In this document: positions 47,417-58,102 of the stretch, piece by piece
Numbering within the stretch: position 1 is the stretch's first letter
How the letters are laid out: each line of letters opens with the position of its first letter
Assembly: GCF_000765905.2 (NCBI RefSeq)
Contig: NZ_JRPL02000003.1
Span: 1 to 64,000 of the forward strand
Origin: Helicobacter trogontum
GTDB taxonomy: Bacteria; Campylobacterota; Campylobacteria; Campylobacterales; Helicobacteraceae
DNA length: 64,000 bases
Reading direction: 5' to 3'
Made by a program: the position numbers and the translations under genes
Notes under the pieces: model-generated
The model's input: only the letters and a program-made list of their open reading frames with translations
Told to the model about the DNA's origin: nothing
The model's database searches: none

Positions 47417-47516
47417 AACTTACCTTTCACTAGATTCTATACAATAATGGCATTATTATAGCCAAAAACACAATAAAAAAACAAAACTAGCAATGAGCGC
47501 AAAATTGCATCTGATA

Positions 47517-48809
47517 TTATGCTTTTAATTCCTTGAAACTCGCTCTTGCTTTTTCAATAACCTCATCAATGATTGTTTCATTAAAAGGCTTACACATAAA
47601 ACTCGTTTCAAATTGAGATGGTGCAAAATTTACACCTTTTTCAAGCATTTTTGCATGGAATTTTGCATAAAATTCTGTATCAGATTTTGCTGCACTATTC
47701 CAATCTATTACCTCTTCTTGTGCAAAAAAGAAGCCCATCATGCTACCTCTCACACAAGTTTGCAATGGAATATTATATGTTTTTGCTGCACTCATTAAAC
47801 CTTCTGCTAATCTATTTGCCAAAGATTCTAGTCGCTCATAAAGACCTACATCTTGCTTAATGAGTGCAAGTGTCGCAAGCCCTGCACTTACAGCAACTGG
47901 ATTTCCACTTAATGTACCCGCCTGATAAACGCCGCCAATAGGGGATAACATATCCATAATATCTGCTCTACCGCCAAATGCAGCAAGCGGCATACCACCA
48001 CCTATAACTTTACCATAGGTACTTAAATCACCTTTTACACCATAAAATGCGTAAGAACCCTGTAGACTTGCCCTAAACCCACTCATCACTTCATCAATAA
48101 TAAGCACAATATTTTCCTTATCGCAAAGTTCTCGCAAACCTTGTAAAAAGTCTTTTTTCGATGGTACAAGCCCCATATTTCCAGCAATAGGTTCTATAAT
48201 AATACATCCCACGTTACCGCTTAACCTTATACACTCTTTCACAGAATCTAAGTCATTATATCGTGCCACAAGTGTATGTTTTGCAATATCTTGTATAACA
48301 CCTTTAGAGCTTGTCTCACCAAAGGTTGCAAGCCCACTACCACTTTTTACCAAAAGACTATCGCTGTGTCCATGATAACAGCCCTCAAACTTAATAATAT
48401 CATCTTTTCCACTAAATGCACGAGCAAGTCGTATGGCACTCATAGTCGCCTCTGTCCCACTATTTACAAAGCGAATTTTTTCCACACCCTCACACACACT
48501 AATAATTTCTTTAGCAAGATTTGTCTCTAACTCTGTTGGTGCACCATAACTTAAGCCTTTTGCCACAGAATCTTGCACAGCCTGCACTACAAGACTATCA
48601 CTATGTCCTAGTATAAGCGGTCCATAACTCTGCACAAAGTCAATATAGGAGTTATTATCTTCATCAACAATATATGCTCCTCTACCTTCTTTGATAAACC
48701 GAGGTGTGCCACCAACACTACCAAATGCACGCACAGGAGAATTCACTCCGCCAGGTATGACTTGCTTTGCTTCATTGAAAGCATTAATGCTATGTAAAAT
48801 CGTTTGCAT
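47517..48809 (-). CDS. hemL: Glutamate-1-semialdehyde 2,1-aminomutase
   Basis: 430 residues; ATG at 48809 after AAAGGAAC. PLP enzyme converting glutamate-1-semialdehyde to 5-aminolevulinate, the first committed step of C5-pathway tetrapyrrole synthesis. Motifs: [45 protein letters not shown] and [18 protein letters not shown] containing the PLP lysine. Full-length. Confidence 0.95.
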   Translation of the reverse strand: MQTILHSINAFNEAKQVIPGGVNSPVRAFGSVGGTPRFIKEGRGAYIVDEDNNSYIDFVQSYGPLILGHSDSLVVQAVQDSVAKGLSYGAPTELETNLAKEIISVCEGVEKIRFVNSGTEATMSAIRLARAFSGKDDIIKFEGCYHGHSDSLLVKSGSGLATFGETSSKGVIQDIAKHTLVARYNDLDSVKECIRLSGNVGCIIIEPIAGNMGLVPSKKDFLQGLRELCDKENIVLIIDEVMSGFRASLQGSYAFYGVKGDLSTYGKVIGGGMPLAAFGGRADIMDMLSPIGGVYQAGTLSGNPVAVSAGLATLALIKQDVGLYERLESLANRLAEGLMSAAKTYNIPLQTCVRGSMMGFFFAQEEVIDWNSAAKSDTEFYAKFHAKMLEKGVNFAPSQFETSFMCKPFNETIIDEVIEKARASFKELKA

Positions 48810-49498
48810 ATTGTTCCTTTTTTGTTATTCTATAAAGATGATTTGCTAGGCTATCTATATAATATAACATGTATAAAACTTTAAATAATTGAGCAATAAA
48901 CCCCTATTGACATGTTTATAATCATATAAGAGATGTGATTATAACAAAAAACTAATATTTTGAAGCCTAATATACTGCAACATAACCCTTAAAAGCAATA
49001 AAGATTCACCACAACCATCTAAAAGACTTCCGCAATAAAACACCACGAAGACACGAAATCCATATTAAAGCTAACATAAGTCTTACTTATAAAAATAAGC
49101 TTCATTAACTATACAGCTAAAACCAAATAAACCATTAAGTATTTCATATACTTAATACATCAAGCTATATAAGAATCTAAAACTTTATACTGCCTGATAT
49201 TGGTTTTACAAGATGAATACCATCATATATAAGGACACAAAATATAACTAGATACTTCATTGGTTCAACAAATTAAATCTAGCTAATAAATAAATATGGC
49301 GAGTAAATTTCTAAGTTTGATTTTATGTTATTTGAACGTTACAAGAAAATTAAGGCTAGAATCAATATTATAAAACATTTTTTATTTCTTGATAACAAGT
49401 ATCATAGCGATAAATCCTACTTCATCTAAAAATAAAGTCATCGCATCTTTTATGTTTTTTGTTATAATTTTCTTTCATTTTAAATAAAGTTTGGCATT
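48810..49498. other. Intergenic, 689 nt
   Basis: Divergent region between hemL (-) and the TauE-like gene (+). AT-rich, with a small hairpin-like CTTAT/ATAAG near 49080-49105. No gene, RNA or repeat that I can support. Confidence 0.4.
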
Positions 49499-50296
49499 AT
49501 GGAATTTGTATGTTTAGCTCTGCTTGGGATTCTTACTGGTAGTATTTCTGCTTTATTTGGTATTGGTGGTGGTATGATTATTGTCCCTTTCATGCTATAT
49601 CTACATCATCTATTACCAGATTTTAACTTTTCAACACATGAAGCTGTTGGTATTTCTGTTATGCAAATGATTTTTTCCTCCGTATTTGGGACAGCTATAA
49701 ACATTTTTCAAAAAAAGAATCTTTGTTTAGATTCTGCAATATTTTTAGGTATTGGTGGATTTATTGGAGCTGCATTTAGCGGCATTGTGCTTATGTATAT
49801 AGCAGAAAAGCATTTGGCATTAACATTTCTTTGTGTTAGCCTCTTTACATTCTATAAATTTATTTTTAGCGTGAAAAAGAAACCAAATAATGTAGTTCTC
49901 ACAAAATGGCAGCAAAGAGGCATTCTTGTTGTTATTGGCACTTTGACTGGTGTATTTGCAATTTCACTAGGTATTGGTGGTGGAGTTATGCTTGTACCTT
50001 TACTTATGCATTATCTAGGGTTTGATACAAAAAAGATTGTACCTCTTTCACTCTTTTTTATTATGTGTGCAGCCTTAAGCGGGACGCTTTCGTTTATAAG
50101 GCATGACGTTGTAACAAAGGATGTATTGTATGTAGGATTTTTACTTGGATCTTTTTCTCTTATTGGAGTGGTAATAGGCACAAGGCTAATTGATAACATA
50201 AAAGCACATATACACCATGGAATTTTAGTTGTCATTTATCTAGCCTCTATTCTTGCAACCTTAAACAAGGTGCTAGGATATTATGGTATCATATAG
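49499..50296 (+). CDS. TauE/SafE family membrane exporter
   Basis: 265 residues. Eight hydrophobic segments in two similar halves, each starting with the family signature: GSISALFGIGGGMIIVPFML (residues 15-34) and GVFAISLGIGGGVMLVPLLM. Substrates of the family are sulphite, sulphonates or other small anions; none can be assigned here. The ribosome-binding site is weak. Eleven bases before the M23-like gene, so an operon with it. Confidence 0.85.
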   Translation: MEFVCLALLGILTGSISALFGIGGGMIIVPFMLYLHHLLPDFNFSTHEAVGISVMQMIFSSVFGTAINIFQKKNLCLDSAIFLGIGGFIGAAFSGIVLMYIAEKHLALTFLCVSLFTFYKFIFSVKKKPNNVVLTKWQQRGILVVIGTLTGVFAISLGIGGGVMLVPLLMHYLGFDTKKIVPLSLFFIMCAALSGTLSFIRHDVVTKDVLYVGFLLGSFSLIGVVIGTRLIDNIKAHIHHGILVVIYLASILATLNKVLGYYGII

Positions 50297-50306
50297 AGGG
50301 TAGTTG

Positions 50307-51728
50307 ATGATACGATTGATTCTAGCAGGAATGAGCTGTATTTTTTTTATCTCCATGTTTCTTTTACTTCATACTGCAGGTTTTGAGCGAATCCCTCCTA
50401 ATATAGAGCTTTATGTATCAAAGGAGAGTGATAAAGTATTGCATCATATCTATACTTCCTTTTTCAATCCCGAAAATACCATCTATCTAAGTGCATATGA
50501 CGCAAGTGGACTTGCATCATATCATGTGAGCATTACAGATAAAAATGGCAAAGTGCTGGTTGAGGACAGTGAAGTATTACTTAAAAAGACCGAAGAACTC
50601 AATATTGCATTGCCAAAGATTCCCAATCTAGCTGATGGCGAGGAGGTTTTTTATCATGTAAGCGTGAGGGATTGGAGTAATTCCAATTTTTTTCGTGGAA
50701 ATGAGACAACAATAACAAAACACTTCATCATCAATAAAAGCACACCGCAAGTCCAAGTCATCGCTGCTTCGGAGCAAATTATGTATGGTGGCAGTGCACT
50801 TATAGCCTTTAGTATTCAACAATTAGGGCTTTATGATAAAGTAAAAGATTCTGGAATTGATAAGGTAATAGTAAGTAATGGTCATGATGAGTTTGAAGCT
50901 TATCCTTTCATTAATAAGCAAGGAAAAGTGATTTATCTTTCACTCATTGCATGGCCTATTAAAAACACATTTTTTGATGGCACAATACAAGTTGTTGATA
51001 GTGCAATGAATGAAAAAAAGATACAAGTACCAATTGCTACAAATGTCAATTATCTACGCAGAAAGTTTAATATGATTATAAGCAATTCTCGCTTACAAAC
51101 AATTATGAAAAGATTAGAACACAGCGTAGTAATGCCGCAAGATTTGGCAACAGATGTTGAAAAATTTCAATTCTTCAACGAAACGATAAAACACCAACAT
51201 AATCAAAAAATTGCAAGCTTTTTTCACATATCAACACAAACGTATACTGAATCTAGCATACCAAGATTAAATGTATTTGCTCCTGTAAAGGATGCACAAA
51301 TGTCTGGTCGTTTCGGTGATGAGTATATCTATAAATATCACAAAGAACATATAGGTGCATCTGTGCGATATGGCATAGAATTTATTGGTGAACACAATAA
51401 AGAAATAATAAATAGTAATAATGCTGCAGTAGCTTTCAAGGGTAATATTGGTTCATATGGGAATCTTGTGGTACTAAACCATATATTAGGATTGAGTTCT
51501 ATTTATGGTTATTTGGATACAATTCCAACGCTACCAAATCATATACAATCTCTCATGCAGATAGGACAAATGGGTGCTAGTGGCTTTGCCACTACAAATA
51601 GTCTTTTTTTTGCAGTACTTGTACAAGGGCATTTTGTAAATCCAAATGAATGGCTACAACCAGAATGGATTAATACCAACATTAATCAAGTACTTGATCG
51701 AGCAGATAACTTTGGTGTAAAACGATAA
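50307..51728 (+). CDS. LytM/M23-like protein with degenerate catalytic residues
   Basis: 473 residues from ATG 50307 (GAGGG upstream). N-terminal membrane anchor (MIRLILAGMSCIFFISMFLLL), a large beta-rich periplasmic domain, and a C-terminal M23-type fold: AGRFG-like start (MSGRFGDEY), GASVRYGIEF in place of HxGxD, and YGNLVVLNH...YGYL in place of ..H..YxHL. The zinc-binding His/Asp residues are changed (H to R/S, D to E, H to Y), so it is probably non-hydrolytic, like EnvC-type regulators of other peptidoglycan hydrolases. Known in Helicobacter as conserved M23-like proteins; role inferred. Confidence 0.75.
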   Translation: MIRLILAGMSCIFFISMFLLLHTAGFERIPPNIELYVSKESDKVLHHIYTSFFNPENTIYLSAYDASGLASYHVSITDKNGKVLVEDSEVLLKKTEELNIALPKIPNLADGEEVFYHVSVRDWSNSNFFRGNETTITKHFIINKSTPQVQVIAASEQIMYGGSALIAFSIQQLGLYDKVKDSGIDKVIVSNGHDEFEAYPFINKQGKVIYLSLIAWPIKNTFFDGTIQVVDSAMNEKKIQVPIATNVNYLRRKFNMIISNSRLQTIMKRLEHSVVMPQDLATDVEKFQFFNETIKHQHNQKIASFFHISTQTYTESSIPRLNVFAPVKDAQMSGRFGDEYIYKYHKEHIGASVRYGIEFIGEHNKEIINSNNAAVAFKGNIGSYGNLVVLNHILGLSSIYGYLDTIPTLPNHIQSLMQIGQMGASGFATTNSLFFAVLVQGHFVNPNEWLQPEWINTNINQVLDRADNFGVKR

Positions 51729-51748
51729 TAATAGTGGGAGATAAACTA

Positions 51749-52573
51749 ATGAAAATATTCATTATTAATCTGGAGAGATCGCGGGAGCGAAAAACACATA
51801 TGCAAGAAAAACTTGCATTATTGGAAAAAAATCCACTTTTTCAAGAACTTGGTTTAAGTTATCAGTTTTTCAATGCGGTAGATTCTAAAAGCGAGGGGTT
51901 TAAGGAATATGCAACCATGTTTAATCCTCTATATTGCTATCTTTGGCATGGTAGAATCCTAATTGACAACGAAATTGCATGCTATGCTTCTCATTATAAT
52001 CTATGGGAAGAATGTGTTCGGCTTAATGAACCAATTATCGTGCTTGAAGATGATATATTTTTTGAAGAACATTTCCTTTCTGCCTTGCAAGATATTAAAC
52101 GCACAACATTCTCTCTTGTTAGATTCTATACCATTACAAGATCTAGGGATAAATATATATATAAGCTAGATCAATCAAATTATCATTATTCACTAAAAAA
52201 TACTAATGGCACACAAGGTTATTACATCACACCATTGGCAGCTAAGGTTTTTCTAGCACAAAAAATATGGGATAGTCCTGTTGATATTTATATGGAGCAT
52301 GTTGCATTACATCATATTGATAATATTATTTATAAACCTTTTATAATAGGAGAAGATAATATTGCTGCAAATTCTACAATTACCAATACCGATAGAGGGT
52401 ATACACCAAATGACAGGATGTGGGGGATGGTACCATTACATTATAAGATATTAAAGCCATTCTATCGTACATATATGCAAATAAGACGTGCTTTATTTAA
52501 ACTTAGCTACAAGCCACCACATTTAACATATATAGATCAAGTACACAATGATATAAAACAGCAAAGCAGTTAA
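51749..52573 (+). CDS. Glycosyltransferase family 25
   Basis: 274 residues from ATG 51749 (GGGAG upstream). GT25 pattern: KIFIINLERSRERKTHM at the N-terminus, AVDSK, DNEIACYASHYNLWE, the VLEDDIFFEEHFL metal/donor motif and NTNGTQGYYITPLAAK. GT25 enzymes add galactose or other sugars in LPS/LOS synthesis. The acceptor cannot be predicted. Follows the M23-like gene by 20 bases. Confidence 0.85.
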   Translation: MKIFIINLERSRERKTHMQEKLALLEKNPLFQELGLSYQFFNAVDSKSEGFKEYATMFNPLYCYLWHGRILIDNEIACYASHYNLWEECVRLNEPIIVLEDDIFFEEHFLSALQDIKRTTFSLVRFYTITRSRDKYIYKLDQSNYHYSLKNTNGTQGYYITPLAAKVFLAQKIWDSPVDIYMEHVALHHIDNIIYKPFIIGEDNIAANSTITNTDRGYTPNDRMWGMVPLHYKILKPFYRTYMQIRRALFKLSYKPPHLTYIDQVHNDIKQQSS

Positions 52574-52682
52574 GCATACAAAACAACACAAAAGTAGTTT
52601 TTTTAATAAGTATGCTATACACAATTGAATTTGCTAGAATGGCAGCAATACAATTAATACTTAATTGCAATCAAACCTTTGC

Positions 52683-53783
52683 TTATGAGACTTCCTTATA
52701 AGAATGCAATTCATTATATAAACTATCGCGTTCCACTGGTATAAACCCTGCATCTTTGATTTGAAATATCATTTCTTCTTTACTTACACCATTGCGACTT
52801 TTAGCTCCCGCAGCTGATTGTATGCTCTCATATTCTATTGTTCCATCCATATCATCTGCACCAAACTCCTGTGCTACAATGGCAAGATTAAACGAGAGAG
52901 AAGCCCAGTATGCTTTTAAATGGGGAATATTTTGCAGTAAGATTCTAGCAATTGCCATAGTTTTTAGAATCTCTTGTGCAGTTGGAGCTTCTTTTGCTTT
53001 CAAAAAGTTATTATCTCGTTGATAAAGCAAAGGTATAAAAGCATTAAAACCGCCTGCTTTATTATTGGCTTGTTCTAATGAGGTTTGAATCGATCTTAAA
53101 CGCAACATATGATCTATTCTGTGATGTCGCTCTTCAATATGCCCAAAAAGCATGGTAGCATTACTCATCTTACCAAGTTTATGCCACAATTTATGTATTG
53201 TAAGCCATCTATCTGCATTTGCTTTGCCATGACAAAGCGTTTTTCGCACTTTTTCATCAAAGATTTCTGCACCTCCACCAGGCAAAGAATCAACACCAGA
53301 TTCTATTAAGTCGTTTACAACTTGCTCTAGAGGCAAACTAAATTTTCTTGTGAGGTAGTCAATCTCTGCTGCACCCATTGCTTTTATATGAATCTGTGGT
53401 ACTGCATTTTTTACTGCACGAAACATATCAAGATAGTGTTGATACTCATGTGTTGGATGATGCGCTGCTACAATATGCACTTCCTTTGCTCCATTATTAT
53501 AAGCATTCACGCAAAGCTTCACTACTTCATCAATGCTCATACTATATGGATTTGGATTCTTACGACTTGCTGAAAACGCACAAAACTTGCATACATCAGC
53601 ACAAATATTTGTAGGATTTATATGACGATTTATATTAAAGAAGACTTTTCTATCAAAGTAAGATTCTCTTATCGAATAAGCTGCACTTCCAAGCTCATAT
53701 ATATCATAATCATAAAGTTTAGCAAGCTCAACTGGGCTAAATTCATCAATATCACCTTGCACTACTCTATCAAGTAACCCCAT
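52683..53783 (-). CDS. mqnE: Aminofutalosine synthase (menaquinone, futalosine pathway)
   Basis: 366 residues; ATG at 53783 after AAAGGAA. Radical SAM motif CADVCKFCAF (CxxxCxxC) after NINRHINPTNI, then EVHIVAAHHPTHEYQHY and GGGAEIF. The enzyme converts carboxyvinyl-oxybenzoate and SAM into aminofutalosine. MqnC is the related alternative, but the start MGLLDRVVQGDI and the HINPTNIC.D.CKFCAF block fit MqnE. Other mqn genes are not in the window. Convergent with the glycosyltransferase gene. Confidence 0.85.
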   Translation of the reverse strand: MGLLDRVVQGDIDEFSPVELAKLYDYDIYELGSAAYSIRESYFDRKVFFNINRHINPTNICADVCKFCAFSASRKNPNPYSMSIDEVVKLCVNAYNNGAKEVHIVAAHHPTHEYQHYLDMFRAVKNAVPQIHIKAMGAAEIDYLTRKFSLPLEQVVNDLIESGVDSLPGGGAEIFDEKVRKTLCHGKANADRWLTIHKLWHKLGKMSNATMLFGHIEERHHRIDHMLRLRSIQTSLEQANNKAGGFNAFIPLLYQRDNNFLKAKEAPTAQEILKTMAIARILLQNIPHLKAYWASLSFNLAIVAQEFGADDMDGTIEYESIQSAAGAKSRNGVSKEEMIFQIKDAGFIPVERDSLYNELHSYKEVS

Positions 53784-53994
53784 ACTATTCCTTTTTATTT
53801 TATAATATGTAATTATACGATATTGTGGCTAAAATGTTGTCAATGACTAAAAATTTTAGCACTTTATGTTTAATTGCAATATTAATTAATGATTAACATG
53901 GGTCATACACGTATTTCTTCACATAAACATGATAATATGCAGTTTTTAGATTCTACAAATTAAGAATTATGCAGTAGAAGTACAAAGGAATAAA

Positions 53995-55371
53995 GTGCAA
54001 ATTCAAAGTATTAAGGTTTTACTTGCAGGATATTTAGGTGTGATATTGCTTGGAACATCAATTTTAAGTCTACCGCCTATGTATCACACGAATGTAAGTT
54101 TTTTAGAAGCACTTTTTACAAGTGTCTCCGCAATGACATGCACAGGACTAATTATAAAAAATACAGGACTTGATTTCACCATTTATGGACAAATTGTCAT
54201 CTGTGTTTTGATACAGCTTGGTGGTTTCGGTCATATGAGTATGGCTGGTATACTTTTTCTACTCATTGGCAAAAGATTGAGTGCAGCTGAAAAAGATTTA
54301 ATCAATGTTGTTGATAATCTTAATAATAATTCTGTGCAGGGTATTGATAAGGCAATTTTAAAAGCAATTATATTTGTATTGATTGTTGAATTAATTGGGG
54401 CTTCATTGCTTTGTCCTTACTTCGTATGGCAACTTGGTGATATTAAAGAGGGTATGTGGGTTGGAATCTTTCATGCTGTTTCAGCATTTAATAATGCTGG
54501 TTTTACTATTCTAAAAGATGGCTTATTGCCATATCAAGCAGATGTTGTCGTAAATCTCGTTATACCTATGCTTATTATTATTGGTGGTTTTGGCTATCTT
54601 TCATCATTAGAATTTTCAAACTTTTGTTATGCAAAAATTCGTTATAGTCGCTTATTTGTCCGTAAAGCACCACAAATGCGATTAAGCCTCAACACACGTA
54701 TTGTGCTGGTTATGAGTATATTATTGCTTATTTGTGGCATGATTAATGTGCTTATTTTTGAATGGTCAAACCCAAAAACTTTAGAGAATGTGCCATTTTG
54801 GGGCAAAATTATGAATTCCTTTTTTGTATCTACAAATTATAGAACCTCTGGTTTTAATACATTTGATATTAGTGGATTTGAAGAGCGGACAATGTTTTTT
54901 TCTGTCTTTTTTATGTTGATTGGTGGTGGACCTGGGGGAACTGCTGCTGGAATTAAGGTTACAACCTTTGCAGTACTTGTAGCCCTCTCTATCACCATTA
55001 TTAAAAATCAAAAAAATACAACAATTTTTGGACGTACGATACCGCAGGATATCGTATCAAAGGCATTTTGCGTATTTATTATTGCTCTTGTGTATCTCTC
55101 AGTGGCAACCTTTTTTCTAGCCATATTTGAACCAAATCTTCCTTTTTTACCACTTTTATTTGAGGTCGTATCTGCATTTAGCACAGTAGGAATGTCGATG
55201 GGTGATGGAGATTCACTTAGTCTATGTGCAGATTTTAATACGATTGGGTTATTTATCATTATGGTTTTAATGATCTCTGGTAAAATTGGCATTCTAGCTT
55301 TTACACTCATATTTATGGGTGGGACAAAGACAAAACATGTGCAGTATGTGCAAGAAAAAGTTCTAATTTAA
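53995..55371 (+). CDS. ktrB: Potassium uptake membrane subunit, KtrB/TrkH family
   Basis: 458 residues from GTG 53995 (AAAGGA upstream). Four M1-P-M2 repeats with selectivity-filter glycines: SAMTCTGLIIKNTGLDF, SAFNNAGFTI, STNYRTSGFNT and SAFSTVGMSMGDGD; the gating loop GGGPGGTAAGIKVTTF is in the third repeat. Transports K+ (often with Na+) into the cell. Ten bases before the regulatory KtrA gene. Confidence 0.9.
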   Translation: MQIQSIKVLLAGYLGVILLGTSILSLPPMYHTNVSFLEALFTSVSAMTCTGLIIKNTGLDFTIYGQIVICVLIQLGGFGHMSMAGILFLLIGKRLSAAEKDLINVVDNLNNNSVQGIDKAILKAIIFVLIVELIGASLLCPYFVWQLGDIKEGMWVGIFHAVSAFNNAGFTILKDGLLPYQADVVVNLVIPMLIIIGGFGYLSSLEFSNFCYAKIRYSRLFVRKAPQMRLSLNTRIVLVMSILLLICGMINVLIFEWSNPKTLENVPFWGKIMNSFFVSTNYRTSGFNTFDISGFEERTMFFSVFFMLIGGGPGGTAAGIKVTTFAVLVALSITIIKNQKNTTIFGRTIPQDIVSKAFCVFIIALVYLSVATFFLAIFEPNLPFLPLLFEVVSAFSTVGMSMGDGDSLSLCADFNTIGLFIIMVLMISGKIGILAFTLIFMGGTKTKHVQYVQEKVLI

Positions 55372-55381
55372 AGGATAAAGT

Positions 55382-56032
55382 ATGGCAAAAAGTTACGCAG
55401 TGCTAGGGCTTGGTAAATTTGGATATCATGTAGCACTTGGACTTGTAGAGAATGGTGAGAATGTAATCTTATGTGATAATGCAGAATCTAGCTTTACTGA
55501 CTTACGCGATAAAGCAGAGCAAATTTATATTATTGATTGCACAGATAAAATTGCCTTGAAAGAAGCTGGGGTTAGTGAGCTTGATATTGTTATTGTAAGC
55601 ATTGGAGAAAATATTGAAGCAAGCATACTCACTGTTATGGCATTAAAAGAGTTAAATAATAAAAAGATTATCGCAAAAGCCATCTCAAGTACACATGGGG
55701 CGATTCTAGAAAAACTGGGTGTAGAAGAAGTAGTATATGCAGAAAGACAAGCAGCAAACAGATTGCTAAGTGAAATTACAGAAGCCAATGTTGAAGAAAT
55801 CGAGCTAAGTGCAAATATGCGTGCATGCAAGACGATTGTAACAAATTATTTTGTAAAACGTAGCATTGGCACGATACGAGAAGAAGATAATGTAAAGATT
55901 GTAGCTGTGCGTAGAGGAGAGACTTGGAATATTGATGTGGATTCTGACTTTGTTCTACAAAGAGGTGATGTTGTGCTATTCTTAGGATATACAGAGCATA
56001 TTGAGGCAATTATGCAAACCTTAGAAGATTAA
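55382..56032 (+). CDS. ktrA: Potassium uptake regulatory subunit, KtrA/TrkA-N type
   Basis: 216 residues; ATG at 55382 after AAAGGAT. RCK domain: GLGKFGYHVALGLVENG (Rossmann glycine motif), IIDCTDK, VSIGENIEASI, and a C-terminal TrkA-C part (VDSDFVLQRGDVVLFLGY). Octameric ring that gates KtrB with ATP/ADP or NAD(H). Pairs with the upstream gene. Confidence 0.92.
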   Translation: MAKSYAVLGLGKFGYHVALGLVENGENVILCDNAESSFTDLRDKAEQIYIIDCTDKIALKEAGVSELDIVIVSIGENIEASILTVMALKELNNKKIIAKAISSTHGAILEKLGVEEVVYAERQAANRLLSEITEANVEEIELSANMRACKTIVTNYFVKRSIGTIREEDNVKIVAVRRGETWNIDVDSDFVLQRGDVVLFLGYTEHIEAIMQTLED

Positions 56033-56228
56033 TTAAATATGTATAATATGTTGTTAATCTCTACTAGGATTCTATTTGTTAGAATATCTACATAGATAAG
56101 AATAATACTACAAGCAAAGACTAGACTAAAAAACCGACAATAGAAACTTTATTTTTTATAAAAAGCTATTTTTCTAGCGTTTTATTGTAATATTATACTT
56201 TTATTTTATTGCGACATGAAGGATAAAT

Positions 56229-57209
56229 ATGCGACATTTTCTAACCATCAATGATTTCACAAAGCATGAGATTCTAGAAATGCTTGCACTTGCGATAAAA
56301 ATTAAAACAGAACATAAAAATGGGATTGCAACACCATATCTAAAGGGCAAAACCCTTGCAATGATTTTTGAAAAAAGCTCTACTAGAACTCGCGTTAGCT
56401 TTCAGGTTGGAATCTATCAATTAGGTGGCTTTGGAATCTCTTTGTCAAATAACGAACTGCAGCTTGGTAGGGGAGAGATTGTCCGTGATAGCTCGGCTGT
56501 AATTAGCTCGATGGTTGATATGATCATGGTGCGGACACATATGCATGAGAGATTAGAAGAATTTGCAAGGTTTTCAAGTGTGCCAGTGATCAATGGGCTT
56601 AGCGATGTTTTTCATCCTATGCAACTTTTAGCAGATTATCTTACTATGATTGAATGTGGTATATTTGTGCCAGATCCATTACTGCATAACGTGGGAATGA
56701 AAGAAAACATTGCAAAACCCATTGTCGCCTATATTGGTGATGGAAACAATATGGCAAATTCTTGGCTTATGCTTGCATCAAAGCTTGGCTTTGAAATACG
56801 ACTTGCATGCCCTAACAAATACATGCCGCACAAAGATATTATAAAAATTGCAAATGAAAATGCAAAAAAGAGTGGTGCTACAATAGTTATCACTGATGAT
56901 ATTTTTAGCGTTGCAAAAGGTGCACATGTAATCACAACAGATACTTGGGTATCTATGGGACAAGAAGACGAAAAAGAAAAACGCATGTGGGATTTCAAGG
57001 ATTATAAAGTAGATTCCAATATTATGTCTTTGGCGCACAAAGATGCTATTTTCCTACATTGCTTACCAGCATATCGTGGATTGGAAGTAAGTGAAGAAGT
57101 GATTGATGGGGAACAAAGCAAGATTATTGAAGAAGCACATAATCGACTACATGCTCAAAAAGGAGTAATGGTATGGCTAAACGAGCAAAATCAAACAAAG
57201 AAAAGTTAG
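56229..57209 (+). CDS. argF: Ornithine carbamoyltransferase
   Basis: 326 residues; ATG at 56229 after GAAGGA. Carbamoyl-phosphate motif SSTRTR near residue 52, [26 protein letters not shown], and HCLPAYRG near residue 276 (active-site Cys). Converts ornithine and carbamoyl phosphate to citrulline. The 3' end overlaps the start of the following gene by 37 bases in another frame. Confidence 0.95.
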   Translation: MRHFLTINDFTKHEILEMLALAIKIKTEHKNGIATPYLKGKTLAMIFEKSSTRTRVSFQVGIYQLGGFGISLSNNELQLGRGEIVRDSSAVISSMVDMIMVRTHMHERLEEFARFSSVPVINGLSDVFHPMQLLADYLTMIECGIFVPDPLLHNVGMKENIAKPIVAYIGDGNNMANSWLMLASKLGFEIRLACPNKYMPHKDIIKIANENAKKSGATIVITDDIFSVAKGAHVITTDTWVSMGQEDEKEKRMWDFKDYKVDSNIMSLAHKDAIFLHCLPAYRGLEVSEEVIDGEQSKIIEEAHNRLHAQKGVMVWLNEQNQTKKS

Positions 57210-57616
57210 TAGAAAGTCTGCAAAATGTGAGCAATGTAGCTTATATGGCAAAGCTTGATGAAGGTAGATGGTTACTTGAGTTTGTGGAAGGGGAGTTTAA
57301 TGAAAATGAGGCATGGTTTTTAAAAACTACGGAAGGGAAAGAATTTGTTACCCTGCCACAATTTGCCTTGCAAAACCTTTTAGGACATATTCAGCAACAT
57401 AATGAAGAGAAGTTCTTGATGCTACTACGCTATGAGATTAGAGAACTCATGCCAATTGATCTTGAAGATACAATGGCAGTAGCCCTACATGAATTTCAAT
57501 CTTACAAACAATCAAATGGCAACATCCAGGATATTGATGTAAAAGTATTTGCAAAAAATATTAAACTAGCACACCCAAATCTTTTCTTACAATTAGATAA
57601 TGTTTTCCAATTTTAA
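57173..57616 (+). CDS. UPF0763 (DUF2603) family protein
   Basis: 147 residues; ATG at 57173 with AAGGAG six bases upstream, inside the argF 3' end. Family of Campylobacter/Helicobacter proteins of unknown function; matching blocks are [42 protein letters not shown]-like, and [10 protein letters not shown] at the end. No membrane segment or signal. Coupled to argF translation by the overlap. Confidence 0.7.
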   Translation: MAKRAKSNKEKLVESLQNVSNVAYMAKLDEGRWLLEFVEGEFNENEAWFLKTTEGKEFVTLPQFALQNLLGHIQQHNEEKFLMLLRYEIRELMPIDLEDTMAVALHEFQSYKQSNGNIQDIDVKVFAKNIKLAHPNLFLQLDNVFQF

Positions 57617-58102
57617 ATAGCCATCTTTAAAGCACTAAGATTTCACAGAAACATCGCATAATTAAAATCAAATTAAGAAAAAATCATGAATACCTATGTG
57701 AAATAAAACTAAACAATAAAATAAGTTTTTAAGGTGCATTTTACTATAACATACCTTCTAAACATCTCTTTCTAAATGTATAAAACATGAAGTAAAATGC
57801 GGATCACAAAATACACAAACAGCTAAATCATATCTTAATTCATATGTGACAACATATTTCTATTTTGCACTTTCTTAATACCAACAATAAAATGATATTT
57901 CAAGAAGAAACGTAAGCTACATGAGATACAAACACAAAATAATAGTAATGTAAATTAGAGTTATCAAAATCAAGGCTATCTTTTTTAAATTACCTCTATA
58001 CACACACAACACAATAAAAAATTACATTAGGAAATGTTTCAAGGAATCCATTTCTGCTTTTCTACTCCTATTGCTTTAAGGTTTAATCCGTGTTACACAC
58101 AA
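57617..58102. other. Intergenic, 486 nt
   Basis: Convergent region between the UPF0763 and ABC-F genes. AT-rich, no gene or structured element that I can support. Confidence 0.4.
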
